The notes under the pieces are model-generated. The model was not told the origin of the DNA and did no database searches. It saw only the letters and a program-made list of their open reading frames with translations. A program made the position numbers and the translations under genes. Source: Rhinopithecus roxellana (lineage: Eukaryota; Chordata; Mammalia; Primates; Cercopithecidae). From it: a DNA stretch of 64,000 bases. The stretch spans positions 81,789,019-81,853,018 of the forward strand of contig NC_044557.1 in assembly GCF_007565055.1 (NCBI RefSeq), given 5' to 3'. Shown here one piece after another: positions 11,807 to 23,605 of this stretch (its first letter is position 1; each line of letters opens with the position of its first letter).

Positions 11807-12003
11807 CTGTGAAAGAAAGAAAGGAAGAAAGGAAGAAAAGGAAGAAGAAAGAAAGAGAGAGAGAGGGAGGGAGGGAGGGAAAGAAGGAAGGAAGGGAAGG
11901 AAGGAAGGAAGGAAGGAAGGAAGGAAGGAAGGAAGGAAGGAAGGAAGGAAGGAAGGAAGGAAGGAAGGAAGGAAGGAAGGAGGGAAGAAAGGAGAGAAAG
12001 AAA
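11807..12003. repeat. (GGAA)n microsatellite in a polypurine tract
   Basis: Almost 200 bp of pure purine. The flanks are GAAA/GGAA/GAGGG mixtures. The core at 11895-11980 is an uninterrupted run of about 21 GGAA units. Open frames on both strands (KEGRKEGR on plus, SFLPSFLPS on minus) are translations of the repeat and should not be called genes. Confidence 0.97.
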
Positions 12004-13129
12004 ATGATTCAACAAATATTTCAACCTCAGTACAGATGTACACTGCAAGTCCCAGGAAAGCCTGAAGCTTTGTGAAAGTGATTATAAAATTTCCTTTCAG
12101 AACAAACATTGAGATTATCACATCTGAATTTCAGATTTCTTCTTCACCATTAGAAACCCTGAAGGGCTGTAAAAAAGAGAGTATATGGCCTAGGCCTTCA
12201 AATTCTCTAATTGAGGTGAAAATCCACTTTTTAAAAGAGATTTAAGTAATTTCATAATAGCATGACTCAGCCATGGTAACTTTACCAGGGTATTATTAGT
12301 GGGATTGGCCCAGGCTGAATTGTAGGATAAATGATGTATGATTTCTGATGCCTGGAACATTCTATTTCTAGCACCCTGCATGTGGGCCAACCCTTCTGAA
12401 GAGTCCTGTCCGCCAATGCTTTTCAACCATCCCAACCACCAAGGATTAGTGGTTTATGTCATGAATGTTTATCAAATGCTTTAAATATTTGAGTCTTTGA
12501 GTCAAGTATGCTGAAATTAAAGAGAGGAGAGGCAGACAACTGACCAAGAATTCATGATGAGGGGGGACCACTGCTCAGATAGGGAGGTGTGTGGACGTTC
12601 TGAGAACACTTAGAAAAGGTCCACCATGCATCCTGGAGGATCAATAAAGAACTCCTGGGTGGGAAGTGACATTAGGCTGAAACCTGGAGGAATAGAATTA
12701 GCCAGATGAAATAAAGAGGAAGGGTGTTTCCGACAAATGAATGGTCAAAGGGAAATAACCTGGCATGGCTAGGGAAGGAGAGTAGTTCTTACTCAGCACT
12801 CATCAAAACACTCTGGGCACCTCCTTCAGAAATGCTTGGCAGCTGCTGTTTTCAAAAACATTTGCTCCTTAACTATCTGATATTGGCAAACCTGTATTGA
12901 CAGGTGGTTTTGAAGCCTGGCACTTTTAAGACGTGTTTAAGAATAAGTTCTTCCCAGAAGGTTGTGACAACATTGCCACTGTGAAATAATTCTGCAGGGT
13001 GCTTTTTATTAAAGTGGCTGAAATTTAAGTTCCTAATTTTATTCCAGTGACCACTCCTCCACAATTCATAGACCTTGGAGATAGCATCTTCTTTGTGACT
13101 CATCTCTAGAGTTCATCTGGTACCTCTAT
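12004..13129. other. Unassigned sequence, perhaps some L2 debris
   Basis: No gene supported. A 76-codon minus frame at 12873-13103 has no recognisable domain. The part near 12540-12790 loosely resembles antisense L2 but is too decayed to assert. Confidence 0.4.
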
Positions 13130-13880
13130 CACCAGACATTTAATAAGTGTATCCTCAGTGCCAGGCACTGTGCCAGACACCAGGGCTAAACAGATTGGTT
13201 GGGAAGAGCTCCAGCAATGATGACCACTCAAGATTTGCCTCTGCTCAAACCAGTTTCATGACAAATATTCCATTACAGAAAATTCATTCAAGTAATAATT
13301 TCTTCATTTTGTTTCTGCCTTATAAAACATTCACTCATTTGCTTACTCATTGATTCAATAATATCTATTAAATACTTATTATGAAATATAACAATTTTAC
13401 CTTTTGTGGGGCCTCTTAGGGGAGACTCATGAAAATCAGTAAGTACAGTGACAAGAAATTAATTATTAATTAATAATTAATGTGATACAGGTTGTCATTA
13501 AAGCTCCAGAGAAGTCCTATGAGTGCTCAAAGGAAGATGTCTCTTACTTCTACCCAGAGAAGTTATGAAGGGCTGCCTGGAGGAGTGATATTTGTCTTAA
13601 ACAAATACTACTGCCTTGTATTTCCCTGAGAATTATAACAGAAGAGAGAAACTGAAAAAAAATTTAAATATTGGCTAATAAGAAATGGCAGAATGAAAGG
13701 AATGGGTGGACAAGGAGGAAAGAGCATCCTGGGATGGAAACTACACATGCAAAGATATAGAGATGAGAAAGAGAACAAAAAAGTACTCTATTGGGCACTG
13801 AGCACTGGGTGAGTGACTGAGCCTGGGTGGGCAGAGATGTGGTGGCAGATGTGATTGGAAAAGTAGGCAGGGTTGGATAG
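13130..13880 (-). mobile_element. L2 LINE remnant, antisense
   Basis: 'GTGCCAGGCACTGTGCCAG' near 13159 is the usual antisense L2 signature. Further right 'AGGGCTGCCTGGAGGAGTGA' and 'GAGGAAAGAGCATCCTGGG' follow the order of the antisense L2 3' half. Very diverged, and the edges are approximate. Confidence 0.5.
13458..13481. repeat. Perfect 24-bp AT palindrome
   Basis: ATTAATTATTAA followed directly by its exact reverse complement, with no spacer. It contains only A and T. It lies inside the L2 remnant and looks like simple AT-rich sequence, though it could extrude as a small cruciform. Confidence 0.95.
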
Positions 13881-13939
13881 TAAAGCTCTTTTAATCCTCA
13901 CAACCATCAAAAGTAACAAGTACTTATATTATCTAAATG

Positions 13940-15190
13940 TCAACTCCATAATTCCACCTGGAAATCTACTTGGCCTTTCAAGTTACACATAGAAAACCAA
14001 ACTCCAGTCCTGCCCCCACCAACCTGTGGCTTCTGCTGATTTCTCTGACTCAGTAAATAGCATCCTTAAAAGTACCCTAGCTCAAGTCAAAGTCAGCCTC
14101 AACTTCTCTCTTTTCTCACATTGCACATTTTACCTATCAGTAAATCCTGCTGATTCTACATAGGAGATACACCCAGAATTCAGCATTTCTCATTACATCC
14201 TGGCCCAAGCCACTACCATCTCTTGTTTGAATAATGAGTGCAGCCTGTTGAGCCATCTTCTTGTATCTGTCCTTGTTCACCCTGATCCCCTTCTGTTCTG
14301 AAACTGGTGGTCAGAGTGACACTTTTAAACTCTATATCACTCTGTTCAAATCCTTATTACTCAAAGGAAAGCTGACACAGTACAAAGGATGAGAAGTCCA
14401 GAGATTTGTGCCCGCATCAGCTCTTTATCTTTATATCCTATTACTCTACCAGTCTTCTCTTTTCTCCCACCACTCCAGGCTCCTTGCTTTTCCTGGAACT
14501 CAAGCATTCTACCTTATCTCGTCCTTCTATTTCCTTGTTAAACCCCGAGTTCTCCATAGTTCTAACCCTCTCCTCCTTACAGACTCTGCTACAATGTCAC
14601 CATCTCAGAAAGACCTTCCCAGTCTCCCCTATTTAAAACTGCAACTGGCTGGGCATAGTGGCTTATGCCTGTAATGCCAGCACTTTGGGAGGCCGAGGCA
14701 GGTGGATCACCTGAGTTCAAGAATTCAAGACCAGCCTGACCAACATAGTGAAACACTGTCTCTACTAAAAATACAAAAATTAGCTGGGAGTGGTGGTGCA
14801 TGCCTATAATCCCAGCTACTTGGGGGACTGAGGCAGGAGAATCACTTGAACCTGGGAGGTGGAGGCTACAATGAACCAAAATCATGCCACCATATTCCAA
14901 CCTGGGTCACAGAGCAAGACTCTGTCTCAAAAACAAAAAAACAAAACAACAACAAAAAGAAAAAACTGCAACTCTCTCCTCCACTTCTATTTTCCTTCCC
15001 TGCTTTACTCTTCTCTACAGTAATTAATTCATTCAATTTTTAAAAATTGTCTAAATCCTCTTAGTAGAATGTAAGCTAATTTAAGGTACAGATTTATTAA
15101 TTTATTGCCTTTTCTCAGGGGTCAATGATGTAGTCTTAGTACCTAAAACAGTTCCTGGCATATTCAGAAACATTCAAAAAATATTTGCTA
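13940..15190 (+). mobile_element. L2 LINE remnant, sense, interrupted by an AluS
   Basis: Sense L2 features in order: 'CCACTACCATCTCTTGTTTG', 'GGTCAGAGTGACACTTTTAA', 'ACTCCAGGCTCC', 'CAATGTCACCATCTCAG' and, beyond the Alu, the 3' end 'AGTAGAATGTAAGCTAATTT'. Open frames at 14406-14674 are within this old LINE and are not intact L2 protein. The AluS at 14647-14961 splits it with a direct duplication. Confidence 0.65.
14647..14961 (+). mobile_element. AluS (Sx-like), full length
   Basis: Two-armed Alu from GGCTGGGCATAGTGGC through the middle A-rich linker to an A-rich tail with C interruptions. A 12-bp target duplication, AAAACTGCAACT, sits at 14635-14646 and 14962-14973. Several CpG sites have decayed, as expected for AluS. 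The RNA polymerase III B box region is recognisable. Confidence 0.97.
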
Positions 15191-15194
15191 AATG

Positions 15195-15300
15195 AATAAA
15201 TTGTCCACATTTTACAAATGAGAGCCAGAGGCACAGAGATGTTAAGAAACTTGCACAAGGTCCCACAGCAACTTGTGTGTCATGCTGATCTTGGGCTGGC
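15195..15300 (-). mobile_element. MIR SINE fragment, antisense
   Basis: 'ATTTTACAAATGAGAGCCAG', 'GGCACAGAGATGTTAAG' and 'CTTGCACAAGGTCCCACAGC' are the antisense MIR core. Confidence 0.85.
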
Positions 15301-15758
15301 TATTTTACAAGGGGTAAACAAAGTTTACAGAACTGAGTGAAGGCTTTTATGCCGAACCCTATTGTTTTAGAAATACGAGAGCTGGAATCAGAGTGGAGGA
15401 CTGGCGAAGGTCAGAGGGGGCCTTTAGGAGCGAAGGGCACTGACTTATTTTGCTGTGGAAAGTGGTTTCAAGGTGACCCCACCGAGCTGCCTCACATGAG
15501 CTAGAGCTCCTGTCATCTCTGGCTAACAGGTCAGGGGCTCTTCCTGCCTTTTTGCCTTTGCAGGAACTCTGCTTCTGCCTCCTCTTCCTCCGGGTCAAGA
15601 GTCCCTTTTGCAGTCTCCAATAGGGTGAGTAGAGTGTGAGGGACTTTAGGAGTCCCTGTTATGAGACCAGCACCCTCTGCTAAGGGAATGCTTTGAAGAC
15701 TTGCTTCTGAAAAGGTCCTCTGATGGTTCCAGGGGGTTTGCCTTTTGGAGGCTCTCTA

Positions 15759-15808
15759 TTAAGAAAAAATACTTAATATTAAAGAAAAAATACTTAATAC
15801 TTAATATA
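15759..15808. repeat. Short imperfect tandem repeat
   Basis: The unit AAGAAAAAATACTTAATATT is followed at once by a near copy, and ACTTAATA is then repeated again. This suggests local replication slippage. Confidence 0.85.
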
Positions 15809-16546
15809 AAAGTTGCTAATTCTGCTTTGACTGTTTCTTGATAAATATGTGTGAAATTTAAAAATCTCATTTCAAAAAGGAAAAGGTTGTCTTTATTCAA
15901 TGGAATTCTATTAAAAAAACATTTGGAGAGAGAAGGGATTTATCTATTGTCAATTCATCTTTACGTAGCGAGACAAGCTTTGATGTAACTGATAGCTTGG
16001 TTACATAATAGCTCAAGAATACAAAAATGGCATGTGATGTATTATGCAGCAACTGAGACCAAAAGTTTGCTTCCCTTAGACGAGCATGAAAGTTCAGCCT
16101 GAAAGCTTTTGTTGAAAAGGGACTTTCTTTGTAATAAATCAGGAGAACCTGTAAAAGTTATCTTCAGTAGGCACCTCATACACACTTTGGGAAAAAAATT
16201 GTTAACTCATTAAGCTTAATGGCCCCAGAAGCATCCCAGAATGCTACAGGAGCTAAACCTTTAACAAAGAACCTCACTTCTAAGGAGGTAATATTGAACC
16301 TACAGAAGAGAAATTCTTTCAAGTGGAGATCAGAAAGCTGAGCTATGATTATGAAAGAGCCAGAAACGAAGTCATTCTTTACTAAGGGCAGTTAACAATT
16401 TCAGAGATGGATACCACAAATTACGTACACCAGGGAAAACACTTAATAATGATCATCTGGTTAAAAAATGTTTTAAAGGCCAGTTCCTCAAAAAGGGCCA
16501 GGAGAAAAAGCTATTTAAATTGGGAATCCTTGTAAGAGCATATCTG

Positions 16547-16588
16547 AATGAGAGAGAGAGAGAGTGTGTGTGTGTGTTTGTGTGCTGC
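16547..16588. repeat. (GA)n(GT)n compound dinucleotide repeat
   Basis: A run of GA followed by GT with a TTT interruption, then GTGCTGCACAC. Confidence 0.9.
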
Positions 16589-18361
16589 ACACACAAAATA
16601 TTCATATTCATCCTGGACATGGTATAAATTGAAAAGTGCTGAAGACAGTAAATGTATACTTGGTTGTAAGGTCTTCAATCTTCAATTAGTAGTATGCAAA
16701 TAAAAGACTAAAAAATTCAAGTTTTGTGATCATCAGTTCAACTTAGAAAATGTAAAACTAAATGCAAAAGTGAGTCATAATTGCACATAAAGGAACATAA
16801 TACTTTCTGAACTCCATATTTAATGCAATAATAAGAATGTTGAGCTTAGTGTCTGTCTTATAATAAGAGCTCAATTATTATTAGCAATCATAATTATTAT
16901 CATCCCAGTATAGACTAAAGTTTGTATTATCAGATTTATATGCACTATTTTATTTAATTGCATATAAAAAGCTAAAAAGACTGAATTGAAAATTTTTTTC
17001 AAGGTAAAGTTAGTAGCAACAAATTAATATCTCAGGAAACCTAGATATGAATAAAAAGAAATCCAGTTCCACATTTGCCTACAGATGACGCCTTTCATCT
17101 GACCATCTCAGACCACCAAACTGAATTAGGCATCAGGCAAACATATAGCATGGCTTACATTGCATCACTTTTCTAATAGTTCAGATGTTTGTCTTCCTAA
17201 TTTATTACAGCCAGATACTCGCTTCCAGTTCTTTTTCCATCTTTTCTTCTGGCATTGCAGTGCAAGCTCCCATTAGTCATCCAGAGATATATTACTTGTC
17301 CTGTTCTTGTCCAAATTATTTGCAAAGATGCTGTAATTTAGTGTGGGCAACTTAGGTGAGTGCTACAGTTAAAATTATTGCTTGCCTAAGGTTTCATTTT
17401 GAAATCCTGATAAGTCATTTCGAATGTAAGCTGTGTTGAGTACATTTCAATTTATTACTTTTTCTAAGTAAACTAATCTAAATTAAAATCTAGCAGAATC
17501 AATACCTCATTTTTATCATAGAGCATTGTGATTCTACCTTCCAATCATTCATCTGTCGTTCACTGTGGCTTGGGAATTGCTAACAACGAAAAGCTATTTT
17601 ATATCATATTATGGAAATGACACATTTGTAGCCTGTTGTCTCATATATATGGGCCCAAGTTCTACAATAAAAGTTGCATCACTCTAACCCCCTCATATTA
17701 TTTATTGTGCAGAACATTCCTCTAATGTCTTATCATGAGGATTATCTAATGTTTATTATGTGTTCACGATGTTCACAATCTGAAAACTGTCACTAAAAAC
17801 TGTCTCAGTTTGTTTGGATTTAGTTTCTTATTACAGTATTAGCCATCAACCTAGACAAATGAGTAGATATTTTCAGGTGTTCCAAACATTATCCAGTGGC
17901 CTTCCTCCAAGCTATTCATTTTGGGTATTTCCTTTTGGAACATAAAGGTCTAGTGTTGAGTTGGAGATATTGCAAAGATTTTTAATATGTATGTCATTCT
18001 TCTAATATATTTTCATTTCTAGTGACCTAGAAAAGAACAGAAGCAAAAACCAGTACAAGGAGAACTTATTCTCATGACAAAGTGTTAAGGAAAAAAAGCT
18101 CTCAAAGGATTTATTTAGTCAGGTCTCGTCTTTTCCATTATTCTTTTATGTCCCACTTGTATTGTATAGTCTATGACCAATCCATAAAAGAATAATAAAA
18201 AGGCCCCATTTTATGCAACCACATACCAGCATGTCTGCATAAAACAGGTGATGCATGTATTTTATGTCCAGAATTCCAAATGGCCACTCATATTTTTTTT
18301 TAACCTCTCAGCTTTCAAGGTTGAGTTCATAGTCTTCCAAGAGTCAAAGATCTTCAGTGCA

Positions 18362-18465
18362 TTTGCTCCATGAAGGCAGGATCTGTGTCTGTCTTATCCA
18401 CTGATTAATTCCAGAACCTAGGATTGATCCTAGCTGATAGCAGGATTTTAATAAATGTTTGCAGT
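18362..18465 (+). mobile_element. L2 3' end fragment
   Basis: 'GCTCCATGAAGGCAGGATC' followed by 'GTGTCTGTCTTATCCAC' and 'TAATAAATGTTTGCAG' is the classic L2 3' terminal signature. Confidence 0.75.
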
Positions 18466-18952
18466 TAATCTTTCTTCTCTAACTAATTATTATAGCTAAC
18501 ATTTGAGACAGGTACCCTGGGCACTGTCATTGCCTAAAAATCTGAGAAAGTGGTTGGCAATTACCCAGTAGGTTCTGTGCCAACTTGGGCATACATTATT
18601 AGTGATTTTGCCCTGACATCTCTAGGAAACAAAAGAGAATCTATGGTTCATAATTCAGAAGGGATGAAAAGAGAGTAATTTACTTCGAGATACTCATAAT
18701 CCAGCTGCAGACAAAACACATTTTTAAAAAAGATAAATGAGAACACAAGTCTAAATATGGTGAATGCCTAATAAGATGAGGAGAAAGAGGTCCTATTGGG
18801 CCATGGTGGGCAGAGGAAGCTTCAGGAAGGTTTTGGATAATATCTGAGCCCCTAAGAGCAGATGAAAATTACAAAATTGGGTAGGAAGGATATGGGGTTG
18901 AGGAAAGGTGGAAAAGAATGAAAGTTACTTGGGGAAGAAGGAATGGTGCCTG
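18466..18952. other. Unassigned sequence, perhaps antisense L2
   Basis: The 18690-18950 part loosely follows antisense L2 order ('GGAAGCTTCAGGAAGG', 'TATCTGAGCCC') but is too diverged to be sure. No gene. Confidence 0.35.
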
Positions 18953-19184
18953 CTAGTCATGTTTGGATACAGGAGTGAGTACAGCACTAGCTAGTGATGT
19001 CTGGATACAGACATCAAACACATACAGAGGGGGTTTGTTCTGTAAGCCAGGATTGATGCAAATATCCAAACTAGTCATGTTTGGATACAGGAGTGAGTAC
19101 AGCACTAGCTAGTGATGTCTGGATACAGACATCAAACACATACAGAGGGGGTTTGTTCTGTAAGCCAGGATTGATGCAAATATC
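18953..19184. repeat. Perfect tandem duplication, 114-bp unit
   Basis: 18953-19066 and 19071-19184 are identical over all 114 bases by direct reading, separated by CAAA (period 118). Each unit also contains an internal near repeat: TAGTCATGTTTGGATACAG and TAGTGATGTCTGGATACAG differ at two positions. Nothing here looks like a transposon end. A 124-codon minus frame (19071-19445) runs through the second copy and has no recognisable domain. Confidence 0.97.
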
Positions 19185-21379
19185 ATAGTCATAGAATTGG
19201 ATGGGCTCAGAGTTTTTCCAAAACACATAAATATGTTTATGCACAAGAATATATCTGGTTGCTGACTGCAAATGAGTCATTTGGCCAAGTGTTGACTGAG
19301 AAATTATATTCACCACTGGAAACAGAGTTAAAAGCTGAGCAGAGATGAGTCTCACTAGTGCCCCAGGCAACAGATGGACTTTGGAGTGTTGTTCTTTGTG
19401 GTTGATTTGCTTCTTTGTTTGTGACCAGCCAACAGCAGAAAACAAATAAGAAGAGGACTAAACACACTTGGCAGGGGAAATGCAGACGAAACATGGGTAC
19501 TTGGTGACTTGTGCAGTTAACTCAGCAATTCCATGGGTTATCTGAGTGCAATTCAGAATAAGCACACACATCATCCCAAAATCTTATCTAGGAAGCCAGA
19601 GGTGCTCACTTGCTCCTTCTGTGGCTGACTTTACATTTGGTGAAAATACATATCCCAATCCAGAATAGAATCAGGGCCAAGCAGAGCACTGGCTTCCATA
19701 GAAATGCAGCTAATGGTGCCCTGTCTGTTCCTGAATATCAGCACAGTCACTACACAGAAACCATAAGATTTCCATTGCAGAGGAGGGATGATTGCACTCT
19801 CATTTCTAGGGAGCAATTTTATTGATATTCAGGAAATGGTTTTATAGCTTATATATCAAGAGTGGGTTAAGATCATGCATCCTAAATTAAGAAGTCTATC
19901 TAAAGATAATAACCATGGCTATTGTGCTACAATTTATAAATGGGGGTTGAAAATTGCAAAAGCTTGGTAACAAAGATCCATCAGGAGGAGTTTGGTTAAA
20001 TAAGACGGGATCATGCACATCCACTGGGATAGTGAAAGTGTAGCCCTTAAAAGAAGACGAGGTCTATAAGGTGCCTATCGATGTTCTTTGAAGGAAAAAA
20101 AAAAGAACCCCCTGTTCAAATACACTTGAGAAACACTGTGTTAAATCCAGCAACTGAGTTAAACCAAGCAACTTGCTATTTGATTTCTGAGAACCTTTAA
20201 TGTGTAAGGGTACCCAGTGACTCTCTTAGAGGCAGATAGAATAGACAGGCTTTTCTGAGATCATTAACTACCTTGGGAGTGTGGGATACATTTGCCTAGC
20301 ACAATATTTTGAACACCGAAGATCTCAAGAATTATTGACGGTCCGAGATAGGATTGTATGCTTTAATTTGCTTTGTTTCTTAGTCTTGACAGAAAGAGTG
20401 GGTGTCATCTTCTGCAAGTCAAGAGAAATCAAACTTTCTGTTTGTCAAACTTCTAATAACTCTGGTTTACCCTGGAGTTCAAGTCTGGTATAAACAGCCA
20501 TTTTTTAAGGATACAATTTAGAATTTCTGAAATTAATGTGAAAATATGTATATTCTGGGCAAGAGCAACAAGTTTTATTTAATCAGCACCCTATTCATCA
20601 CTGTATAATGTATGCAGTCTCTGGAAATGCATAGGAAGGCATGAAAAATTGGAGCTGATGAATTACAGAAACCTTATACATATGCTTAATGCATTAAACA
20701 CTTTCTACTAACCCTTTCCCTCAACCTCTCAGCAAATACGTCCCAAATAATTTGAGGTAAACAAAGCCTCTTAATCACCCTTAATATTCAAAAAGAGAAC
20801 ATAGTTGGTTAACATGCTCAGTTTTAAAATATGATCCCATTTTCCTATGTGCTAAACTCAGCTGTATTATTGTTTATACCAAGACTGTTAACTAAGGGAA
20901 AAAATGGAAATTTGCTCCCAACTTCAGGCTCCTATTAATTATAGTGTTGTATATCCTATCAAATTGAATAATTAAAAAAGTAATTCATAAGTGCAGTACT
21001 TGCACAATCAATAATGTGGATCACATTTACTATCCAAAAATAAGTAATGGGCACCTGGAACTTGGAGGATTTTAGCTTTTCAGTTGGTATTTAAAGTCAG
21101 ACTATAAGAAGAGTCTATTTAAAATCAAAGCATAAGAACCAACCTTATACGAACATACACAGTCATTTACTCATCATGTGAGTGCAATATTCACTCACCT
21201 GTTACCATGAAGACTTTTGGTTAAGAGATCTTAGACTTCAGGTTAAAAGATTTTTATGCACTTTAGGTTAAAAGATTTTGCCTCAATAATTTTATTTTTT
21301 CTTGTTTGCAACCTGGAGAAATTATGTAATGGGCAATTATTTAATGTTTCAGCTTCTGTTTGTGTGTCTCCAAAATGTG
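19185..21379. other. Unassigned sequence
   Basis: About 2.2 kb with no repeat I can name and no supported exon. Open frames are up to 85 codons beyond the duplication and lack domains. Confidence 0.45.
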
Positions 21380-21585
21380 CCTACTATGTATTGGCATTTA
21401 CTCCATCCCAGTCAGTGGGCTGATCCCTTTAGACCTTATCTCATTTAAGCCTCATGAGAATTCTATCATATTTGAGTTTACAGATAAGGCAACAAAAACC
21501 CTGGAAGGTTAAGTAACTTTTCCCAGTATGACTCAGAAAATAAAATATAAAGAGAGGATTTGAACCCAGACCTATTGGGCTCCTT
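21380..21585 (-). mobile_element. MIR SINE, antisense
   Basis: 'CTACTATGTATTGGCATTTA', 'CTCATTTAAGCCTCATGAG', 'GTTTACAGATAAGGCAAC', 'GGTTAAGTAACTTTTCCCAG' and 'GATTTGAACCCAGACC' follow the antisense MIR consensus over nearly its full length. Confidence 0.9.
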
Positions 21586-21639
21586 TTTAATAAAACGTTT
21601 TAAAGTGCTCCCTCTTGATGAAAAAATACTAAAATATTT

Positions 21640-22260
21640 GCCTTAACCATCTCCCAGGCTTCTGTGAGGGAGGCTGTGGCAGATTTTTTTCTTTCAAAGG
21701 TGTTTGTGCCAGTACATATCTCATTCTGTGTGCTCTTCTTATCACGTAAATGTTGACAAACCTCCTTTGAGAGATAAGGTTTATATTTCTTCCACTTGCA
21801 TCTAGACTGACTTTGTAACTCCTATACCAAGAGAATCTAAGGAAAATGACATTGATGACTTCCTATGTTGGATCATAATTGGCAAGGATGTTTTCTTTCT
21901 CTCTGGTTGCTTGCTCTAGGGGAAGCTGGCCACCATGCCAAGGGGACACTTAAGTAGCCCAAAAGAGGCCCCTACATGGGGTAGTACTGAGGCTCCAAGC
22001 CAACAGCCAGGACCAACTTGCCAGCTATGCCAGTGAGCCCCATGGAAGTAAATCCTCTGGCCTGTGTTAAGCTTACAGATGACTGCAGCCCCAACCAACA
22101 TCCAACTATAAACACATAAGACCTGAAGCTAGAATCACTCAGCTGAACAACTTCCTAGTATCTGACCCACACATAGCATGAGAAAACATGAGAAAATACA
22201 TGATTAGTATTGTTTTAAGACACCACTCTACATCTCCTGGTTTTTTGTTATAGACCAAGA
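21640..22260 (+). mobile_element. MLT1 (J/K/L-like) MaLR LTR, sense
   Basis: 'GGTTGCTTGCTCTAGGGGAA', 'CCAACAGCCAGGACCAACTT', 'GCCAGTGAGCCCCATGGAAG', 'CAGATGACTGCAGCCCCAAC' and 'TATTGTTTTAAGACACCAC' match an old MLT1 LTR in sense orientation. Left boundary uncertain. A 61-codon minus frame inside it (21916-22101) is incidental. Confidence 0.75.
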
Positions 22261-22607
22261 GACAATGCAGTGCTACTAATAAAAGTATGTATTTTAAGTG
22301 TTCTATTGACTGAACTAGTCACTTATAAATTGAAATCTTGTTTTCTACACAGAATTGGGTATATATATTCCGAGACAGGAAATTTAATATGAACTTTTCA
22401 TTGAGAAATATGGGTTGTAGCTGTGATACAAATAATCTAAACTCCAACTTACACCAACTTTACTGCAGTGATATTTTCTATCAGGTTACAGCTCTGGAAA
22501 TGGGAAACATGAAAACTATACCTTTCCTTTATACAGTACTGTAGTTCACAACTCATGACAACCTTTAACAAACATCATCTCAGTAAGTTGTTTACCATAA
22601 AGCTAAC

Positions 22608-22963
22608 TGTATTAGTCTGTTCTCATGCTGCTGATAAAGATATACCCAAGACTGGGTAATTTATAGAGAAAAAGAGGTTTAATAGACTCTCAGTTCCATA
22701 TGGCTAGGAAGGCCTCACAATCATGGCAGAAGCCAAAGGAGGACCAAAGTCACGTCTTACCTGGTGGCAGGTAAGAGAGAGAGCATGTGCGGGGAAACTC
22801 CTATTTATAAAACCATCAGGTCTTGTAGACTTATTCACTACCATGAGAAAGACCCACCTCAATGATTCAGTTACCTCCCACTGGGTCCCTCCCATGACAC
22901 GTGGGAATATTGGAGCTACAATTCAAAATGAGATTTGGATGTGAACACAGCAATACTATATCA
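22608..22963 (-). mobile_element. THE1-type MaLR solo LTR, antisense, with target duplication
   Basis: Antisense LTR of 356 bp from TGTATTAGTCTGTTCTCATG to ACTATATCA. The 5-bp duplication CTAAC is present on both sides (22603-22607 and 22964-22968). No interior remains. Two small open frames (22704-22895, 22723-22944) are within the LTR. Confidence 0.95.
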
Positions 22964-23429
22964 CTAACAAAGCTTTAGCTTCTGAGCTTTTCAATGGTAC
23001 TAGCCCCTTTCAATGGAAAACACTGCTAGCAATGTATTCATATAGTCTGCAGTTTTTGGTAAAATTTGCAAAAGTAGGCATTTAGCTGTGGTTTGTTAAG
23101 ACAACTTTCTTTACTTCAACTTCCTCTCTATCATGTTCCTCCCCCTGGCTGCTGGCTTTGGTGTGAGCACAGGTATTTTTGGCAAGTGGCTAAGATAAAT
23201 TTGAGCTGGGAGTACAGTTTTGGCTTGTTGTTGTTTTAGTTTGTTGTTGTTGTTGTTGTTTGAAGGGGGGTTACAGGATTTTTCATAATGTATTATGATT
23301 TCTTTTCATATTCTAAATTTCTATCTCTATATCTTTTTTTTTTTATAATTTTGTGATCTTTTTTCTTAAAGAGGGTGTCCCAAATTCTGTTAGTTTCAGG
23401 CTTCACAGAACCTGAACTTTCTCTGATCA
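22964..23429. other. Unassigned sequence with a GTT repeat
   Basis: Contains (GTT)n at about 23224-23262 and a T-rich run near 23333. Nothing coding. Confidence 0.5.
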
Positions 23430-23605
23430 CCTTTTGCTATAATTGCAATAGCCCTGTGAGGTTACTAAGGAAAATGCTATTAACCCAGTTTTACAATGAG
23501 AAAACCAAGATTCTAAAATTCCCAATGACTCATCCAAAGACATGTAGTTTGTAAGAAACAAAGAGAAGATTCAAACTGCATACCTCTGATTTTTGGTTCA
23601 ATTCT
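23430..23605 (-). mobile_element. MIR SINE, antisense
   Basis: 'CCCTGTGAGGTTACTAAGG', 'CAGTTTTACAATGAGAAAAC', 'ACTCATCCAAAGACATGTAG' and 'GATTCAAACTGCATACC' match antisense MIR with substitutions. Confidence 0.85.

Larger units (their letters stand above)
15301..18361. other. Repeat-poor unassigned block
   Basis: About 3 kb with almost no recognisable interspersed repeat, unusual for this window. It holds only an imperfect A-rich tandem pair (15759-15808) and a (GA)n(GT)n stretch (16547-16588). No supported open frame or exon. Small frames near 15359-15900 have no domain. It could be unique sequence with conserved non-coding elements. Confidence 0.5.

Noticed and set aside
11731..12121. Overlapping 88-105 codon frames, repetitive SFLPS or KEGR peptides
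   Set aside because: Produced by the GGAA microsatellite on both strands.
14589..14900. 103-codon minus frame resembling a hypothetical protein
   Set aside because: It is translated Alu (14647-14961); such peptides fill databases but are not genes.
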